From: a virus
Strand: one strand, 5' to 3'
Virus record (IMG/VR): IMGVR_UViG_3300032287_001952
Coordinates: 1-64,000 of that record
Length of the DNA stretch: 64,000 nucleotides
The position numbers were made by a program, and so were the translations under genes. Shown here piece by piece: positions 1 to 8,327 of this stretch. Position 1 is the stretch's first letter. Every line of letters begins with the position of its first letter. The notes under the pieces were generated by a model. It searched no databases and was not told the DNA's origin. It saw only the letters and a program-made list of their open reading frames with translations.

Positions 1-2027
1 GAACTAGGCACGAACATCTTCACGCTCTGGCTGAGCTTTGCGTCTTGTTGGAATGCTAGGAGTAGCTCGATCGCAGATCCCTTCCAGTGAGTCTCCGCAG
101 GATTATCTTTCTTGAATTGGAACAAGAACACATCCAAGAATTCCAAAAAGCTATGAACGCTCGATGATGCTCTGGATTCGGCCAAGAGGAGGGGGTGGTG
201 GTAGGACTTCACCACGTACCGCTCGCCGCCTAGGATTTCTTTGGGGATCTCCCAGTCACGAAGCCAAGCAGCAAAGTGTGGGAGTTCCTCGGACAACATC
301 GATGGGATGTCGTTGCGGGAGATTTCCTCAAACATTTTGTGTGCCTTGAACTTGAATAGGCTGATCTTGTCTAGGATTGATCCATCCGTGTGCGGCACTG
401 CTTGTACTGATTCTGGATCGTCGTTGAGCGTCTGGATAATACGACCACGCCAGTCCAGAGTCACTTGATCCATAAACTTGCGGTGGTATGCGTGACGAGT
501 GTTTGCAACTCCTTGCTTGATCATTCGGCTGTAGTGGCGGTGAGCCTCAGAAGAGTCAGCTGATGATGCGTCGTCTACGTTCCACACTGCGTACTCGAAC
601 AACTCGGCATTGAACGAAGATCCTTGCACTAGATAGTCAGAAGCGTTTGCTCCTCCACCCATCAGACGGGCGACGATCTCGGTTCCAAAGAATGTCTTAC
701 CCAGACCTACTGACCCAGCGATGAACACCGCTTGTCCTGGTGAGAGTTTCCCACGCAGAGCCGATCCGTAGAAATGTTTGAGCCATCCCATTAAGAATGG
801 GAGAGAGTCATGTGGTTCCATCACTGTGTCGAAGAATCGAGCCAGCCACGGGAATCCTTCTCCCCATTTGCCGTGATGCCCATCTGCTGGTTGCATCACC
901 CTTGTCCGTGCAATGTTGAGCATCTTACGTCCATCTTGGATTACGATGTCCCGCTGGTCATAGAGAGCTGGCATCGAGCCTTGAACTACCTTTAGCTCCC
1001 GAACCCGCCGCATAGCCTCGTCAGCCTCGGACAAAGCTCCACGTTCGTCTGGTGCCGACGATAGCCCGAACATCCCAACAATATCGTGGCGGGTATCATC
1101 CTTACCCGACGGACGCCAGCATCCATCCAAATCCTTTTTCCAGTACAACTTGCCGTCGTACCAGAATGTCTGCATTGGTCCGCCGTAACGATCTTCCTCA
1201 AACTCCTTCACCCACGCCGCACCAAAAATATCAGCCCACGTTAAGAACCCCTTTGTGGAACGTGTGGAGTAGCTGATCATTCCAGTCTTTGTAACCTGTG
1301 CTCCAGTACGCTCGACTCCGTCCTCTAGCCAAAACAGAGGTCCACGCATTCCCTCCTCAAAAGGTCCAGTCCATCTACCTGGGAATGTCTCTTGTACCTT
1401 TTGGTATATACGCTCAAGCGGGATGGATACCTCTCCCTCACCCCGATACTTCTTCGAACGCTCAACAGCCTCGGAAAGAATCGAATGGACTGCCTCTGTC
1501 CTTACTGGAGCGTCTGCAAATCGAACTGCACCAGGCCACCAAGCGTAGTACTGGTCTGGTTTGAAGATGGCTTCGTCCATCCTCGGGAATAGATTCTTTG
1601 CTTTGGTCTCCTTGACCAGCAGACCAAGAAATTCTTTTAGAACGCCGGGAAGAACGTAAACAGGCTCCTCGAACATCCACACCACACGAGCACCAGAGCT
1701 GAATGTCTTGTGGGCAAACATCGGCTTGAATCCAGGTTTCGACCCACGGGTCAACCCTTCAAGCAACTCCTCGTCTGTAAGTGGAGTGTCGTAATCTGCA
1801 ATCAGTCCGTGCATCTTGTACGGATCGTTCGACTTGGAGACTCGAGCGTGAGGGTTGATACCCTCGAACGCAGATACAAACACCCCGTCAGTTGTGTCTG
1901 CCTGCGCCCACTTACGGAAATCTTCTTTCTCTTTGAACGATGGGATGACCAGAGTCTTCTCCCAAGGCTTTGCTGGTTCTGCTGTTCGAGACGTTAAATT
2001 CGGTATCCTAAATAATGTTGTCTTCAT
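1..2027 (-). CDS. AEP-like primase / SF3-type helicase, 3' end cut by window edge
   Basis: Open reading frame of 675 complete codons running off the left edge, so the C-terminus is missing. Start is an ATG at 2027 with AGGGAG about 8 nt upstream. The N-terminal half has a DxD-like signature (IADYD, about residue 65) and a later SSGARVVWMF segment, the pattern of archaeo-eukaryotic primase domains. The second half has a Walker A (GSVGLGKTFFG) and a Walker B-like VWNVDDASS followed by helicase-type sequence, as in phage DUF5906/D5-like SF3 helicases. The likely role is primer synthesis and unwinding at the phage fork, working with the PolA encoded just upstream. Domain assignment is by motif only; primase activity is an inference. 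Confidence 0.8.
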   Translation of the reverse strand, partial: MKTTLFRIPNLTSRTAEPAKPWEKTLVIPSFKEKEDFRKWAQADTTDGVFVSAFEGINPHARVSKSNDPYKMHGLIADYDTPLTDEELLEGLTRGSKPGFKPMFAHKTFSSGARVVWMFEEPVYVLPGVLKEFLGLLVKETKAKNLFPRMDEAIFKPDQYYAWWPGAVRFADAPVRTEAVHSILSEAVERSKKYRGEGEVSIPLERIYQKVQETFPGRWTGPFEEGMRGPLFWLEDGVERTGAQVTKTGMISYSTRSTKGFLTWADIFGAAWVKEFEEDRYGGPMQTFWYDGKLYWKKDLDGCWRPSGKDDTRHDIVGMFGLSSAPDERGALSEADEAMRRVRELKVVQGSMPALYDQRDIVIQDGRKMLNIARTRVMQPADGHHGKWGEGFPWLARFFDTVMEPHDSLPFLMGWLKHFYGSALRGKLSPGQAVFIAGSVGLGKTFFGTEIVARLMGGGANASDYLVQGSSFNAELFEYAVWNVDDASSADSSEAHRHYSRMIKQGVANTRHAYHRKFMDQVTLDWRGRIIQTLNDDPESVQAVPHTDGSILDKISLFKFKAHKMFEEISRNDIPSMLSEELPHFAAWLRDWEIPKEILGGERYVVKSYHHPLLLAESRASSSVHSFLEFLDVFLFQFKKDNPAETHWKGSAIELLLAFQQDAKLSQSVKMFVPS

Positions 2028-2126
2028 TCTTTCTTCTCCCTTTTATTGTTAATGCCAAACTCTTGTAAACCGAGATCCTAAACGAAAACCAGTATCCGAA
2101 CAGCTTAAAAGTTAAGGCAGAAGTTT
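2028..2126. other. 99-nt intergenic gap, possible weak leader/promoter
   Basis: AT-rich gap between the small zinc-ribbon gene and the primase-helicase gene. On the minus strand a TTTACA (2064-2069) precedes an AATAAA-like element, a weak promoter candidate for the primase-helicase; it also holds that gene's SD (AAAGGGAG). No further gene is seen. Confidence 0.25.
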
Positions 2127-2261
2127 TCATTTCTTTTTTCTTGTCCTCTTAACTTTTTTGTGTTTAGCCATAGCTTTGTCGTCGCACTCGGGACACATAA
2201 GCATTTCTTCGGTGAACATCTTCCCGCACATAAGGCACTTTCTGCGTTTCGGTGTTTTCAT
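2127..2261 (-). CDS. 44-aa zinc-ribbon-like protein
   Basis: Short ORF, ATG at 2261, TGA ending at 2127. It has two Cys pairs, CLMC (residues 9-12) and CPEC (residues 23-26), spaced like a small zinc ribbon, and a very basic C-terminal tail rich in Lys/Arg. The start codon immediately follows the TAG of the 196-aa gene upstream, so translation is probably coupled. Small treble-clef or ribbon proteins are common in phage replication arms, where they bind nucleic acid or modulate host enzymes. The exact role is unknown. Confidence 0.65.
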   Translation of the reverse strand: MKTPKRRKCLMCGKMFTEEMLMCPECDDKAMAKHKKVKRTRKKK

Positions 2262-2852
2262 CTACGCTGTCTCCTCTCCTACCACCTCATCCCACGTAGC
2301 TTGCTCTCCGTGCCAGACGTGTGGTTGTGATCTTAACCACTTTGGCTTTTCACCAGTTTTTGTAAAACTCGACTCGTTCCACAACACGTTGTTTCCGGGG
2401 ACTGCCGTGATGCGTCCATTATTAAGTGCAATAAAATGGTGTGACTTTGTCTGCTCTGGAGCCATAGAGAAGCCATCACCATAAGGCTCAGCGGTAAACA
2501 TGTAACGCCCCACCTCCCACGTTTTCTTACTGGCAATCCAGACTTTGCACGACAGCCCCATCAGATAGTCGTACTCGATTGTCGTGAAGTTCCATCCAAA
2601 ACAATCCCATCTCTGAGCATCGTTAATGTCCCAATCCATAATTGCGATGTCACCGTGCATTAATGCGTGGAGGGGTAGTCCTCGGTACAACGCACCGCAC
2701 TTGAGCATCACAGTGCAACCCCAAGCTCTCCCAGGTATCGCGGTAAGCCCAAACCACACAGCGTCCTCTATCTCTTGCTTCTCCCCATCAGATACAAAAG
2801 CAATGTCGACCTTGACGTATAAGTGGCGTGGTAAATTGGCGGCGTGTGTCAT
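2262..2852 (-). CDS. Conserved-looking hypothetical protein, 196 aa
   Basis: Start chosen at ATG 2852 because it overlaps the TGA of the DNA polymerase gene (ATGA), a coupling seen throughout this arm. A longer version starts at 2864. The protein looks like a compact alpha/beta fold with many Trp and Cys residues but shows no catalytic motif I recognise. Its place between polymerase and primase-helicase suggests a replication-linked role. I do not recognise the family. Confidence 0.7.
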   Translation of the reverse strand: MTHAANLPRHLYVKVDIAFVSDGEKQEIEDAVWFGLTAIPGRAWGCTVMLKCGALYRGLPLHALMHGDIAIMDWDINDAQRWDCFGWNFTTIEYDYLMGLSCKVWIASKKTWEVGRYMFTAEPYGDGFSMAPEQTKSHHFIALNNGRITAVPGNNVLWNESSFTKTGEKPKWLRSQPHVWHGEQATWDEVVGEETA

Positions 2853-4606
2853 TTCTTGTAGCACTCGGCATCGTGACTTTCGGCTTCAATCGGACATCCG
2901 TCAATCCATTCCGGCGTGATCGCCATAAGTCTGTTAACATCTTCGCACGTAACATCCTTGTCTACCTCTAGGATCACCTCGTCGTGAACGTGGGCTAGGA
3001 TGTCGAGACCAGCGTCTTCCAGACGGATCAGACACTCTCCGAACACGTCCCGAGCGGTGGCTTGCACGAGATTCTCGCATAGCTTCCCACCCCAGAACGG
3101 GAACTTTGGTCCGCCCATATTCACTGCCGCTCTCCAATCTGGCTTGCCGTGAGCACCCATCTGGCTGGATATCCCGAAGTACTTTTGGCTACGACCAGAC
3201 GGGAGTTCGATGTGGCAGTCCTCGCCTTGGCTCTGTCTAAATGTTCTATCCAGCTGGTTCCAGAGACCCACGACTTTCGTGTTCCTTCGTCGGTAATCGT
3301 CTACGATTTGCTTCGAATGAACCTCATCTAGGTCTAGGCCAGCCATCATCTTTGCGATGAGAACGAACTTCTTGAACCCACAACCATACCCGAGACCCAG
3401 TACCTGTGCCTTGGCTAGTGCGTACTTGGCTGGATCACCTTTCTTGAGTGTACCCTTGGCTCCTTTCCACAACCCCGAAGCCACTGCGAACGCTTCGTAG
3501 ATACCATATCCCTTGCGAACTGCGTCTAATAAAACTTCGTCTCCGCTCAACCAAGCGAGAACACGGGGTTCGATTTGAGCCAAGTCCGAGATGATAAACT
3601 TCTTTCCCGGCCTAGGGACAATACACGCACGAAGATCAACTCCGAATACATCACCTCTTGGCAAATTCTGGAAATTGAACTTTGATTCCCCAGACCAACG
3701 TCCAGTCTGTGCCCCAAAGTACTTTAGCCCGAAAGGGACAGTCCCATCTGGACGCCTACGCTTCCATAGGATTTCCAGTTTTGCGAATAGCATATTGGAC
3801 TTTCTCCAATCCCGCATTGCTGCAACCCAAGGGAACTTCTCTCCGAACTCCTCTTCCCATCGAATACAGGCTGGGTCATCTTCCGAAGTTGACGGAGGAA
3901 CTGGAATACCAGCCTCACGACAAGCTCTTGCTAGCTCTGTTACTTTTAGGACATCACCAGTATGATCGTCATTTGCCCAAGGAAGCTTCTCATTCGACTT
4001 AATCCTAAGCCAGTCCAGAGTGTTTAGCCCTTTGTCTACAAGCCCAGAGTCAACTTGGAATCCCCTCCACCCCATTTCAATCGTCTGCCTAGAAAGTCTT
4101 TGTTCTATCTCTGGCATCCTATCTAGAAATGTAGTTGCTAGGTCCAAGCAATGTTTTGAATCGTTTAGTGCGTACTGCTTAATCTCTTGCTCTTTTCCCA
4201 AAGAAACAGCCTCTTCCCAAGTCTTCCCCTTCATAAAGGATCTAGGATCTTTATCCACAGTTACCCCTAAGAGCTCCCTAGATGCGTTTCCTAGAGCCCT
4301 TGGTGCCCCAAGAAATGCCGCCATATTGGCTGTACACGAGAACTTACTCGGCTTTGCCTTGGTGATACCCCTTTCCCGCAGCACATCCATTACAGCCCCG
4401 TCGAAGCTATAGTTGTGTGCAACCCAGTGTTTCCCGTCGATTTTATCCCAGGGAGCTGTCTCTGGCCTACCCACGTACTCTATCCCCGGCCCAACGACGG
4501 ACACCAAGTAGATGTCAGTCGTTGGGTGGCGTAGATAGTGCCACTGCCCCATTCGATCGATGTTTACATCGGACGAATAGGTCGTCTCGAAGTCAATTGC
4601 GTACAT
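2849..4606 (-). CDS. Family A DNA polymerase with 3'-5' exonuclease domain
   Basis: 585-aa protein that would replicate the phage genome. The proofreading domain shows DFETT (5-9, Exo I), HNYSFD (64-69, Exo II) and YALND (145-149, Exo III with the DEDDy tyrosine). The polymerase domain shows TGRWSG and FQNLPRG (about 301-317), motif A as DLAQIEPR (341-348, where DYSQIELR is usual), motif B around K399-Y407-G408, and motif C HVHDEV (539-544). There is no 5' nuclease domain, as is normal for phage PolA. The start abuts the stop of the 76-aa gene upstream; the stop overlaps the next start by ATGA. Assignment is firm; the Leu and Pro changes in motif A are unusual but are seen in divergent phage PolA branches. 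Confidence 0.96.
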   Translation of the reverse strand: MYAIDFETTYSSDVNIDRMGQWHYLRHPTTDIYLVSVVGPGIEYVGRPETAPWDKIDGKHWVAHNYSFDGAVMDVLRERGITKAKPSKFSCTANMAAFLGAPRALGNASRELLGVTVDKDPRSFMKGKTWEEAVSLGKEQEIKQYALNDSKHCLDLATTFLDRMPEIEQRLSRQTIEMGWRGFQVDSGLVDKGLNTLDWLRIKSNEKLPWANDDHTGDVLKVTELARACREAGIPVPPSTSEDDPACIRWEEEFGEKFPWVAAMRDWRKSNMLFAKLEILWKRRRPDGTVPFGLKYFGAQTGRWSGESKFNFQNLPRGDVFGVDLRACIVPRPGKKFIISDLAQIEPRVLAWLSGDEVLLDAVRKGYGIYEAFAVASGLWKGAKGTLKKGDPAKYALAKAQVLGLGYGCGFKKFVLIAKMMAGLDLDEVHSKQIVDDYRRRNTKVVGLWNQLDRTFRQSQGEDCHIELPSGRSQKYFGISSQMGAHGKPDWRAAVNMGGPKFPFWGGKLCENLVQATARDVFGECLIRLEDAGLDILAHVHDEVILEVDKDVTCEDVNRLMAITPEWIDGCPIEAESHDAECYKK

Positions 4607-4837
4607 TTACGGCAATATGATTCGAGAGTCTTGAGCTTCTTGTATCTCTTTATCTCTTTGCGCTGCTTCGCCTGCGAGACTTTCGAACTTGTCTAGGCAC
4701 ATCCCGATGAACGGCTGAAGCCTTGCTACGATTACTTTTTCCAGCTCTGTTCCGCCTTCTTGCTCTAGACTTACCTGCATTGATAGTTCCTTCTTCTCTA
4801 CATTTTCCGTTACCACTACACGCACAGATGCACTCAT
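4607..4837 (-). CDS. Small hypothetical protein, 76 aa
   Basis: ATG at 4837 preceded by a good SD (GGAGG, 10 nt spacing). The N-terminal half predicts beta strands with acidic and hydrophobic alternation; the C-terminal half is a charged amphipathic helix. The stop codon directly abuts the polymerase start, so it is in the same transcript and likely coupled. No family recognised. It could be a polymerase accessory factor, but that is only a guess from position. Confidence 0.7.
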   Translation of the reverse strand: MSASVRVVVTENVEKKELSMQVSLEQEGGTELEKVIVARLQPFIGMCLDKFESLAGEAAQRDKEIQEAQDSRIILP

Positions 4838-4882
4838 TGTTTTTTGTCCTCCAGAATGTGTTTGAATTATAAGCCCGAATTA

Positions 4883-5086
4883 TCATTCGATGCCTGCACC
4901 GATAGTTGTATAAGATGTGGACGAGCCATCAGTCTTTGCCCAATTACCGACGATTTCAATTGGCTCGCTCAAAGTTGTTTTAAACTCCAAGCGTTTCAAT
5001 CTTTGGTTTGTTACGACATATGTTGCCTGAATCCAGTTAAGCTGTTTCTCAAGCTCCTCGATTCGTTGTTCAGTCGTAAGTTTCAT
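4883..5086 (-). CDS. Small coiled-coil protein, 67 aa
   Basis: ATG at 5086 with SD GGAGG just upstream (inside the preceding gene). Residues 3-33 form a heptad-like helix (EQRIEELEKQLNWIQ), followed by a short beta-rich tail. Its start overlaps the TGA of the 40-aa membrane peptide gene (ATGA). Function unknown. Confidence 0.7.
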   Translation of the reverse strand: MKLTTEQRIEELEKQLNWIQATYVVTNQRLKRLEFKTTLSEPIEIVGNWAKTDGSSTSYTTIGAGIE

Positions 5087-5205
5087 CTATTCCTCCACCA
5101 GTTGCGGATAGCTAATCCTACAAGCGTTGCGAGGAAAATTGTCGTACCTACGCCCGATAGGACGAAAGATACAAGGATTATGTAACGGATTGTCTCCATA
5201 ATCAT
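5083..5205 (-). CDS. 40-aa single-pass membrane peptide
   Basis: ORF with ATG at 5205 and TGA at 5083-5085. Nearly all of residues 6-33 is hydrophobic (YIILVSFVLSGVG then FLATLVGLAI), followed by a basic end (RNWWRNR), giving a predicted single membrane helix with a cytoplasmic positive tail. It overlaps both neighbours by ATGA. Such peptides in early phage regions often alter the host membrane or interfere with host proteins; the role here is not known. Confidence 0.6.
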   Translation of the reverse strand: MIMETIRYIILVSFVLSGVGTTIFLATLVGLAIRNWWRNR

Positions 5206-5429
5206 TTGTGCCTTTTCTTCTTGTTCCTTTTAGCGAAGACCTCTTCGGACTTCCTAAACGGCCAAGGATTAGATACCTTAAAATTTTTAGGGAATGTGTA
5301 TGACACATAGCTTGTTTTTCCAGAGTTTGTTGTATATCCAGTTGTGGTAAAGGTCACACGATGCCTCCACCAAATCCATAACCAATGGATTCCATATCCA
5401 AGCAAAGCTCCTAGTACGAAGCTCTTCAT
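5202..5429 (-). CDS. Small membrane-anchored basic protein, 75 aa
   Basis: Residues 1-20 are a hydrophobic, Trp-rich segment (FVLGALLGYGIHWLWIWW) that looks like an N-terminal membrane anchor. The rest is polar and ends in a Lys/Arg tail. Coupled on both sides by ATGA overlaps. Second of three neighbouring small genes with a hydrophobic N-terminal region. Function unknown. Confidence 0.65.
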   Translation of the reverse strand: MKSFVLGALLGYGIHWLWIWWRHRVTFTTTGYTTNSGKTSYVSYTFPKNFKVSNPWPFRKSEEVFAKRNKKKRHK

Positions 5430-5659
5430 TTCTTGTCCTCCTTCTTTTGTTCTTGGTACGCTTTCAAGTTGCGGTTCTCCCGCATCAAGTTTGCGTTCTC
5501 ATATTCGAGATCGGCTAGAATCGTCAAGTGCTCCTGGCATAGAGTCATCAAGCCTTCGATTGTTGAGTGTGTCTCAACCATACGTTTATGGCATTGCCCC
5601 ATAACGTCTGTCAAGCCACGATAAAAGTCCCTTAACCGAACCACTTCACGATCGCTCAT
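5426..5659 (-). CDS. Helical small protein, 77 aa
   Basis: Start placed at ATG 5659 (MSDREV...) rather than the upstream GTG at 5683, because the 57-aa gene upstream ends in GTATGAGC, giving the ATGA overlap used by all neighbours. The sequence is mostly alpha-helical with a charged C-terminal coiled coil (ENANLMRENRNLKAYQEQ). Cys and His residues are scattered and not arranged as a zinc site. Function unknown. Confidence 0.65.
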   Translation of the reverse strand: MSDREVVRLRDFYRGLTDVMGQCHKRMVETHSTIEGLMTLCQEHLTILADLEYENANLMRENRNLKAYQEQKKEDKK

Positions 5660-5829
5660 ACTATGTTTTCCTTTTTCATCCACACGTACATTTTTTCAAT
5701 AGTGTAGTATTTGGTAGAGAAGGCTATCGTTGCAGCTCTTCCGGTTTTTGTATCTGTCGTGATCATAATATGCTTAAACCACAAGCATCCAAGTTTGACG
5801 AATAACCATAATAAAAGTCTATCAATCAT
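5656..5829 (-). CDS. 57-aa hypothetical protein with hydrophobic N-terminus
   Basis: ATG at 5829, TGA at 5656-5658. Residues 5-18 are hydrophobic (LLLWLFVKLGCLWF); the remainder is polar. It fills a gap that would otherwise be empty in a fully packed operon, and overlaps both neighbours by exactly ATGA, which is strong support for being real. Function unknown. Confidence 0.6.
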   Translation of the reverse strand: MIDRLLLWLFVKLGCLWFKHIMITTDTKTGRAATIAFSTKYYTIEKMYVWMKKENIV

Positions 5830-6095
5830 TTCTTTTTATAGTCCTTTACCACATCTGCGATTGCCCTTTTGATGGCATACGCAAACAACTCTTCTCGGTC
5901 ATCCTTGATCAGTTCAAGTCCCATATCTGCTACAAGTTGAACTGTTTCGTCATCGGTATCCATAACCATTTCAACCATATCTACTGGCTTTATTTCTTTT
6001 ACTACAATCTTACCGATATTCTTTCGGTTCTTTTCTGAGATTTCTGCGTGCTCTTTCTTTACAAACGCACTGAATTTCTTTTTCTTTTGTTTCAT
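5826..6095 (-). CDS. Small charged protein, 89 aa
   Basis: Lys-rich N-terminus, an acidic middle (MDTDDETV) and an amphipathic C-terminal helix ending in KDYKKK. Overlaps the gene upstream by ATGA (6092-6095). No motif recognised. Part of the tightly coupled block of small genes between polymerase and the recombination genes. Confidence 0.7.
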   Translation of the reverse strand: MKQKKKKFSAFVKKEHAEISEKNRKNIGKIVVKEIKPVDMVEMVMDTDDETVQLVADMGLELIKDDREELFAYAIKRAIADVVKDYKKK

Positions 6096-6463
6096 TCGAT
6101 TTTACCTTTCTTTGTTTTGAATAGTAAGAAAGCCGCACGAACTAAGGCACGCTCCAAGTGATCTACTGCGTCTTCATTATTTTGATCTGGGCATGGGCGA
6201 TTCCCGTCCAACTGCATCATTGCTTGGGAGACGTGATTAACTAACCTATCCGAGTTGTAGCGTCGGCTGTCGGAATGGAACCATTGGCCGAATGTCGATT
6301 TATCGCTACCCCTACCCATTATTCTCAAAATTACAGAAGAGGCCATTTCGACCACTTCTTGTATTTTTGGGCAGTAAAGTTCCGCACTTGTTTCAATGGC
6401 CGGGAGGTTAGACAAAACAGCCGCCGCAGGATCTCCCTGCGTACCATGAGTGGGAACTTCCAT
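6092..6463 (-). CDS. Hypothetical protein, weak resemblance to phage dATP/dGTP diphosphohydrolase-type proteins
   Basis: 123 aa. The second half has the pattern RLVNHVSQAMMQLDGNRP followed by DHLERALVRAAFLL, which resembles the H...G...D...HL..A layout of DUF5664-type phage proteins thought to act on deoxynucleotides. The fit is loose, and the key metal-binding residues cannot be confirmed by eye. Alternatively it is an unrelated helical protein. Confidence 0.5.
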   Translation of the reverse strand: MEVPTHGTQGDPAAAVLSNLPAIETSAELYCPKIQEVVEMASSVILRIMGRGSDKSTFGQWFHSDSRRYNSDRLVNHVSQAMMQLDGNRPCPDQNNEDAVDHLERALVRAAFLLFKTKKGKIE

Positions 6464-6468
6464 TTTTG

Positions 6469-7212
6469 TTATTTCGACAAGTTACGGACGAACTCGATGA
6501 ACTTCTCATCGTGTTTCGTACCGAGCTTCACTGTCGGAACGTACCAGCTCCCCATAGAGTTTGTACGCAACGAGGAAGTCAGCTCGTAACAAGCAGTGTC
6601 GATACCAGCACGCAGAGCCAACTGCGAGTCTGTAAAGATCTTCCGACCAGTCTGTTTGTAAGCCGACTTGGTGAGAAGCCACTGGGCGAGAGCGTAATAG
6701 TCCTTGCCGTACTGGAAGGGAAACAAAGCGTGTTCTCCAACTGGGCTTTTGACCAGCACAATGCAGGTCATAGCCTCTGAGTAGCGGTCAACACCCTCTT
6801 CCGCATCTTGTTCGTTTGCCAGAGCACCACCAGCAGCACGCACGTCACGGATGCTGGAGAAGTTCTTGGGCATCTCACCAGATCCGAAAGGCAGATCTTG
6901 GAGGTAGAATTTTGCAACTCGGGTGAGGGTGATGTGGCAGGGTTTCTTCCCGTCACCGATCACGACTTCCCGATTGTAGAGGAAGCTTCCAGCTGGGAAG
7001 CTGTTGGACAGCTCGCCAGTCTTGTTGACCAGATTGAGCTTTGGGATGGTCAAATCACTGCGGGAGAACTCTCCTTGGATCTGGCCGTCCAATCCCTGCA
7101 CTGGCATTGCGATTTCCGTGCTGGTAGGTTCTTGGACTGCCAGTTCGGTCGTTTCAGCTGCTTCTTGTTTGATTTGTTGTTTCGTTGTTGGTTTCGCGAA
7201 TGATGTTTTCAA
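6469..7212 (-). CDS. Possible ssDNA-binding or recombination accessory protein, 247 aa
   Basis: The open frame extends to 7296, but the likely start is TTG at 7212, one nt after the stop of the nuclease gene, with AAAGG upstream at rather long spacing (about 12 nt); ATG at about 7140 is a possible later start. A flexible Lys/Thr/Glu-rich N-terminus is followed by a globular part starting near DLTIPKLNLVNKTGELS. The segment order (IPKLNLV... PAGSFLYN... ITLTRVAKFYLQD) resembles phage proteins encoded beside DUF2800/Cas4-like nucleases that are annotated as ssDNA-binding. Assignment is by context and weak similarity. Confidence 0.55.
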   Translation of the reverse strand: MKTSFAKPTTKQQIKQEAAETTELAVQEPTSTEIAMPVQGLDGQIQGEFSRSDLTIPKLNLVNKTGELSNSFPAGSFLYNREVVIGDGKKPCHITLTRVAKFYLQDLPFGSGEMPKNFSSIRDVRAAGGALANEQDAEEGVDRYSEAMTCIVLVKSPVGEHALFPFQYGKDYYALAQWLLTKSAYKQTGRKIFTDSQLALRAGIDTACYELTSSLRTNSMGSWYVPTVKLGTKHDEKFIEFVRNLSK

Positions 7213-7213
7213 T

Positions 7214-8080
7214 TTATTTATTTTCCTTTTTTCGTTGTAGATATTGAATCTCGTTCCCACCCTGCAGAACACCTGCATCGTTGAGTCGATCTTCAATCTC
7301 CTGTTTAAGCTTCTCCTTGGAACCTCTCGGTGCCTTATCGGAGTACGCTTTCAGAAGTTGTGCGACAGAAACTTCCGTCACGGAGGCAAACTCTTCTGGA
7401 GTCAGCCTATCCTTGACCAGTTCCCACGTGATCTGAGGATCGGAGACACTACGGCGTCCCGCCCTAGATTTCAATTCAAATCCTGGGATATCTTCACCCG
7501 TCTCGAGTGCGTGCTTTAGGTTCTCTTTCTTGACCTTCTCGCACCACGGCTCAAGCACCCTGCGGAGGATTTCCGCCTTACCACGAAGCTCTGGTGTAGC
7601 CAGTTGCTCTGGGTTGTACAAGTCCAGCAACTCACCATCTGGTGTAAGGCTGGAGAACTTGCTGGAAATGATGAGAGCTTTCTTGTGCAGTGCCGTGCAT
7701 GTGGCTTTTGCTCCGCAATAAAGACAAGCCCACTCAGTAGGATTAAGTTCTTTGACGTCGTGCTTGGCTCTGGCAATTACTGTTGCCACACGCAACTTCA
7801 TCCGATCCAAATCTACGCTCCTATAGAATGCGTGACGACTCACCATATTCAGTCTTGGCTGAGCGAATACCACGTCCACCATTTGGACTTCTGGATATTT
7901 CTCGAACACTCCGACCGCGTATGCCCACCCCTGAAGATTGTATTCTGCGTCTTCTACCGCAGTCCAACCAAACTTGGCGTCCCCAATAATCGCTCGATCA
8001 CCTTTGACCATCACGATGTCGGCAGTTCCGAACGTCGTTCCGTCTAGGATGGAGAGTTTAAGCTCTTTTTGAATGATCAT
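7214..8080 (-). CDS. DUF2800-like PD-(D/E)XK nuclease, catalytic part
   Basis: 288 aa. The core shows KELKL, then TFGTADIVMV and AIIGDAKFGW, then YNLQGWAYAVG: the E...D...DxK...Q order of the PD-(D/E)XK fold in Cas4/RecB-like phage exonucleases. A four-Cys-like cluster (CLYCGAKATC, about residues 119-128) could hold an iron-sulfur or zinc site as in Cas4. The family normally has an N-terminal part with a CPGS...EGTxxH motif, here encoded separately by the gene at 8058-8327 in another frame. ATG at 8080 lies just after an in-frame TAA. The likely role is end resection for recombination with the adjacent helicase and resolvase. Confidence 0.8.
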   Translation of the reverse strand: MIIQKELKLSILDGTTFGTADIVMVKGDRAIIGDAKFGWTAVEDAEYNLQGWAYAVGVFEKYPEVQMVDVVFAQPRLNMVSRHAFYRSVDLDRMKLRVATVIARAKHDVKELNPTEWACLYCGAKATCTALHKKALIISSKFSSLTPDGELLDLYNPEQLATPELRGKAEILRRVLEPWCEKVKKENLKHALETGEDIPGFELKSRAGRRSVSDPQITWELVKDRLTPEEFASVTEVSVAQLLKAYSDKAPRGSKEKLKQEIEDRLNDAGVLQGGNEIQYLQRKKENK

Positions 8081-8327
8081 CTTTTAATTCCTGTTCGAAA
8101 CTATCGAACAAATCTTTGACCATGTCCACACATCTTTTTTGCTCGTCGTTTAGCTGGGAGTAGTCCCCAGTTTCAAGAGCTTTGTGCATCATAGTCCCCT
8201 CTTCCGCTGCAGCCGAAGAAGGTCCTTCATCTGGTTGCCACCCAGGGCAAGCCTCTCGATACATTAACTGGGATGGTGAGAATTTATGATGTGCACTCAC
8301 TTGTTTGTCGTCTTGTTTTTGTTTCAT
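8058..8327 (-). CDS. N-terminal part of DUF2800-like nuclease, separate frame
   Basis: 89 aa. It carries the family's N-terminal pattern: HHKFSPSQL, a CPGW and then EEGTMMHKALE (about residues 13-53). It ends in TAA at 8058-8060, 23 nt inside the start of the catalytic ORF, which lies in the +1 frame. Start ATG at 8327 overlaps the helicase stop (ATGA). The two may form a split enzyme translated by reinitiation, be joined by a +1 shift at an A5 run (8066-8070), or reflect an indel. Alone it has no catalytic residues. Confidence 0.75.
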   Translation of the reverse strand: MKQKQDDKQVSAHHKFSPSQLMYREACPGWQPDEGPSSAAAEEGTMMHKALETGDYSQLNDEQKRCVDMVKDLFDSFEQELKDDHSKRA

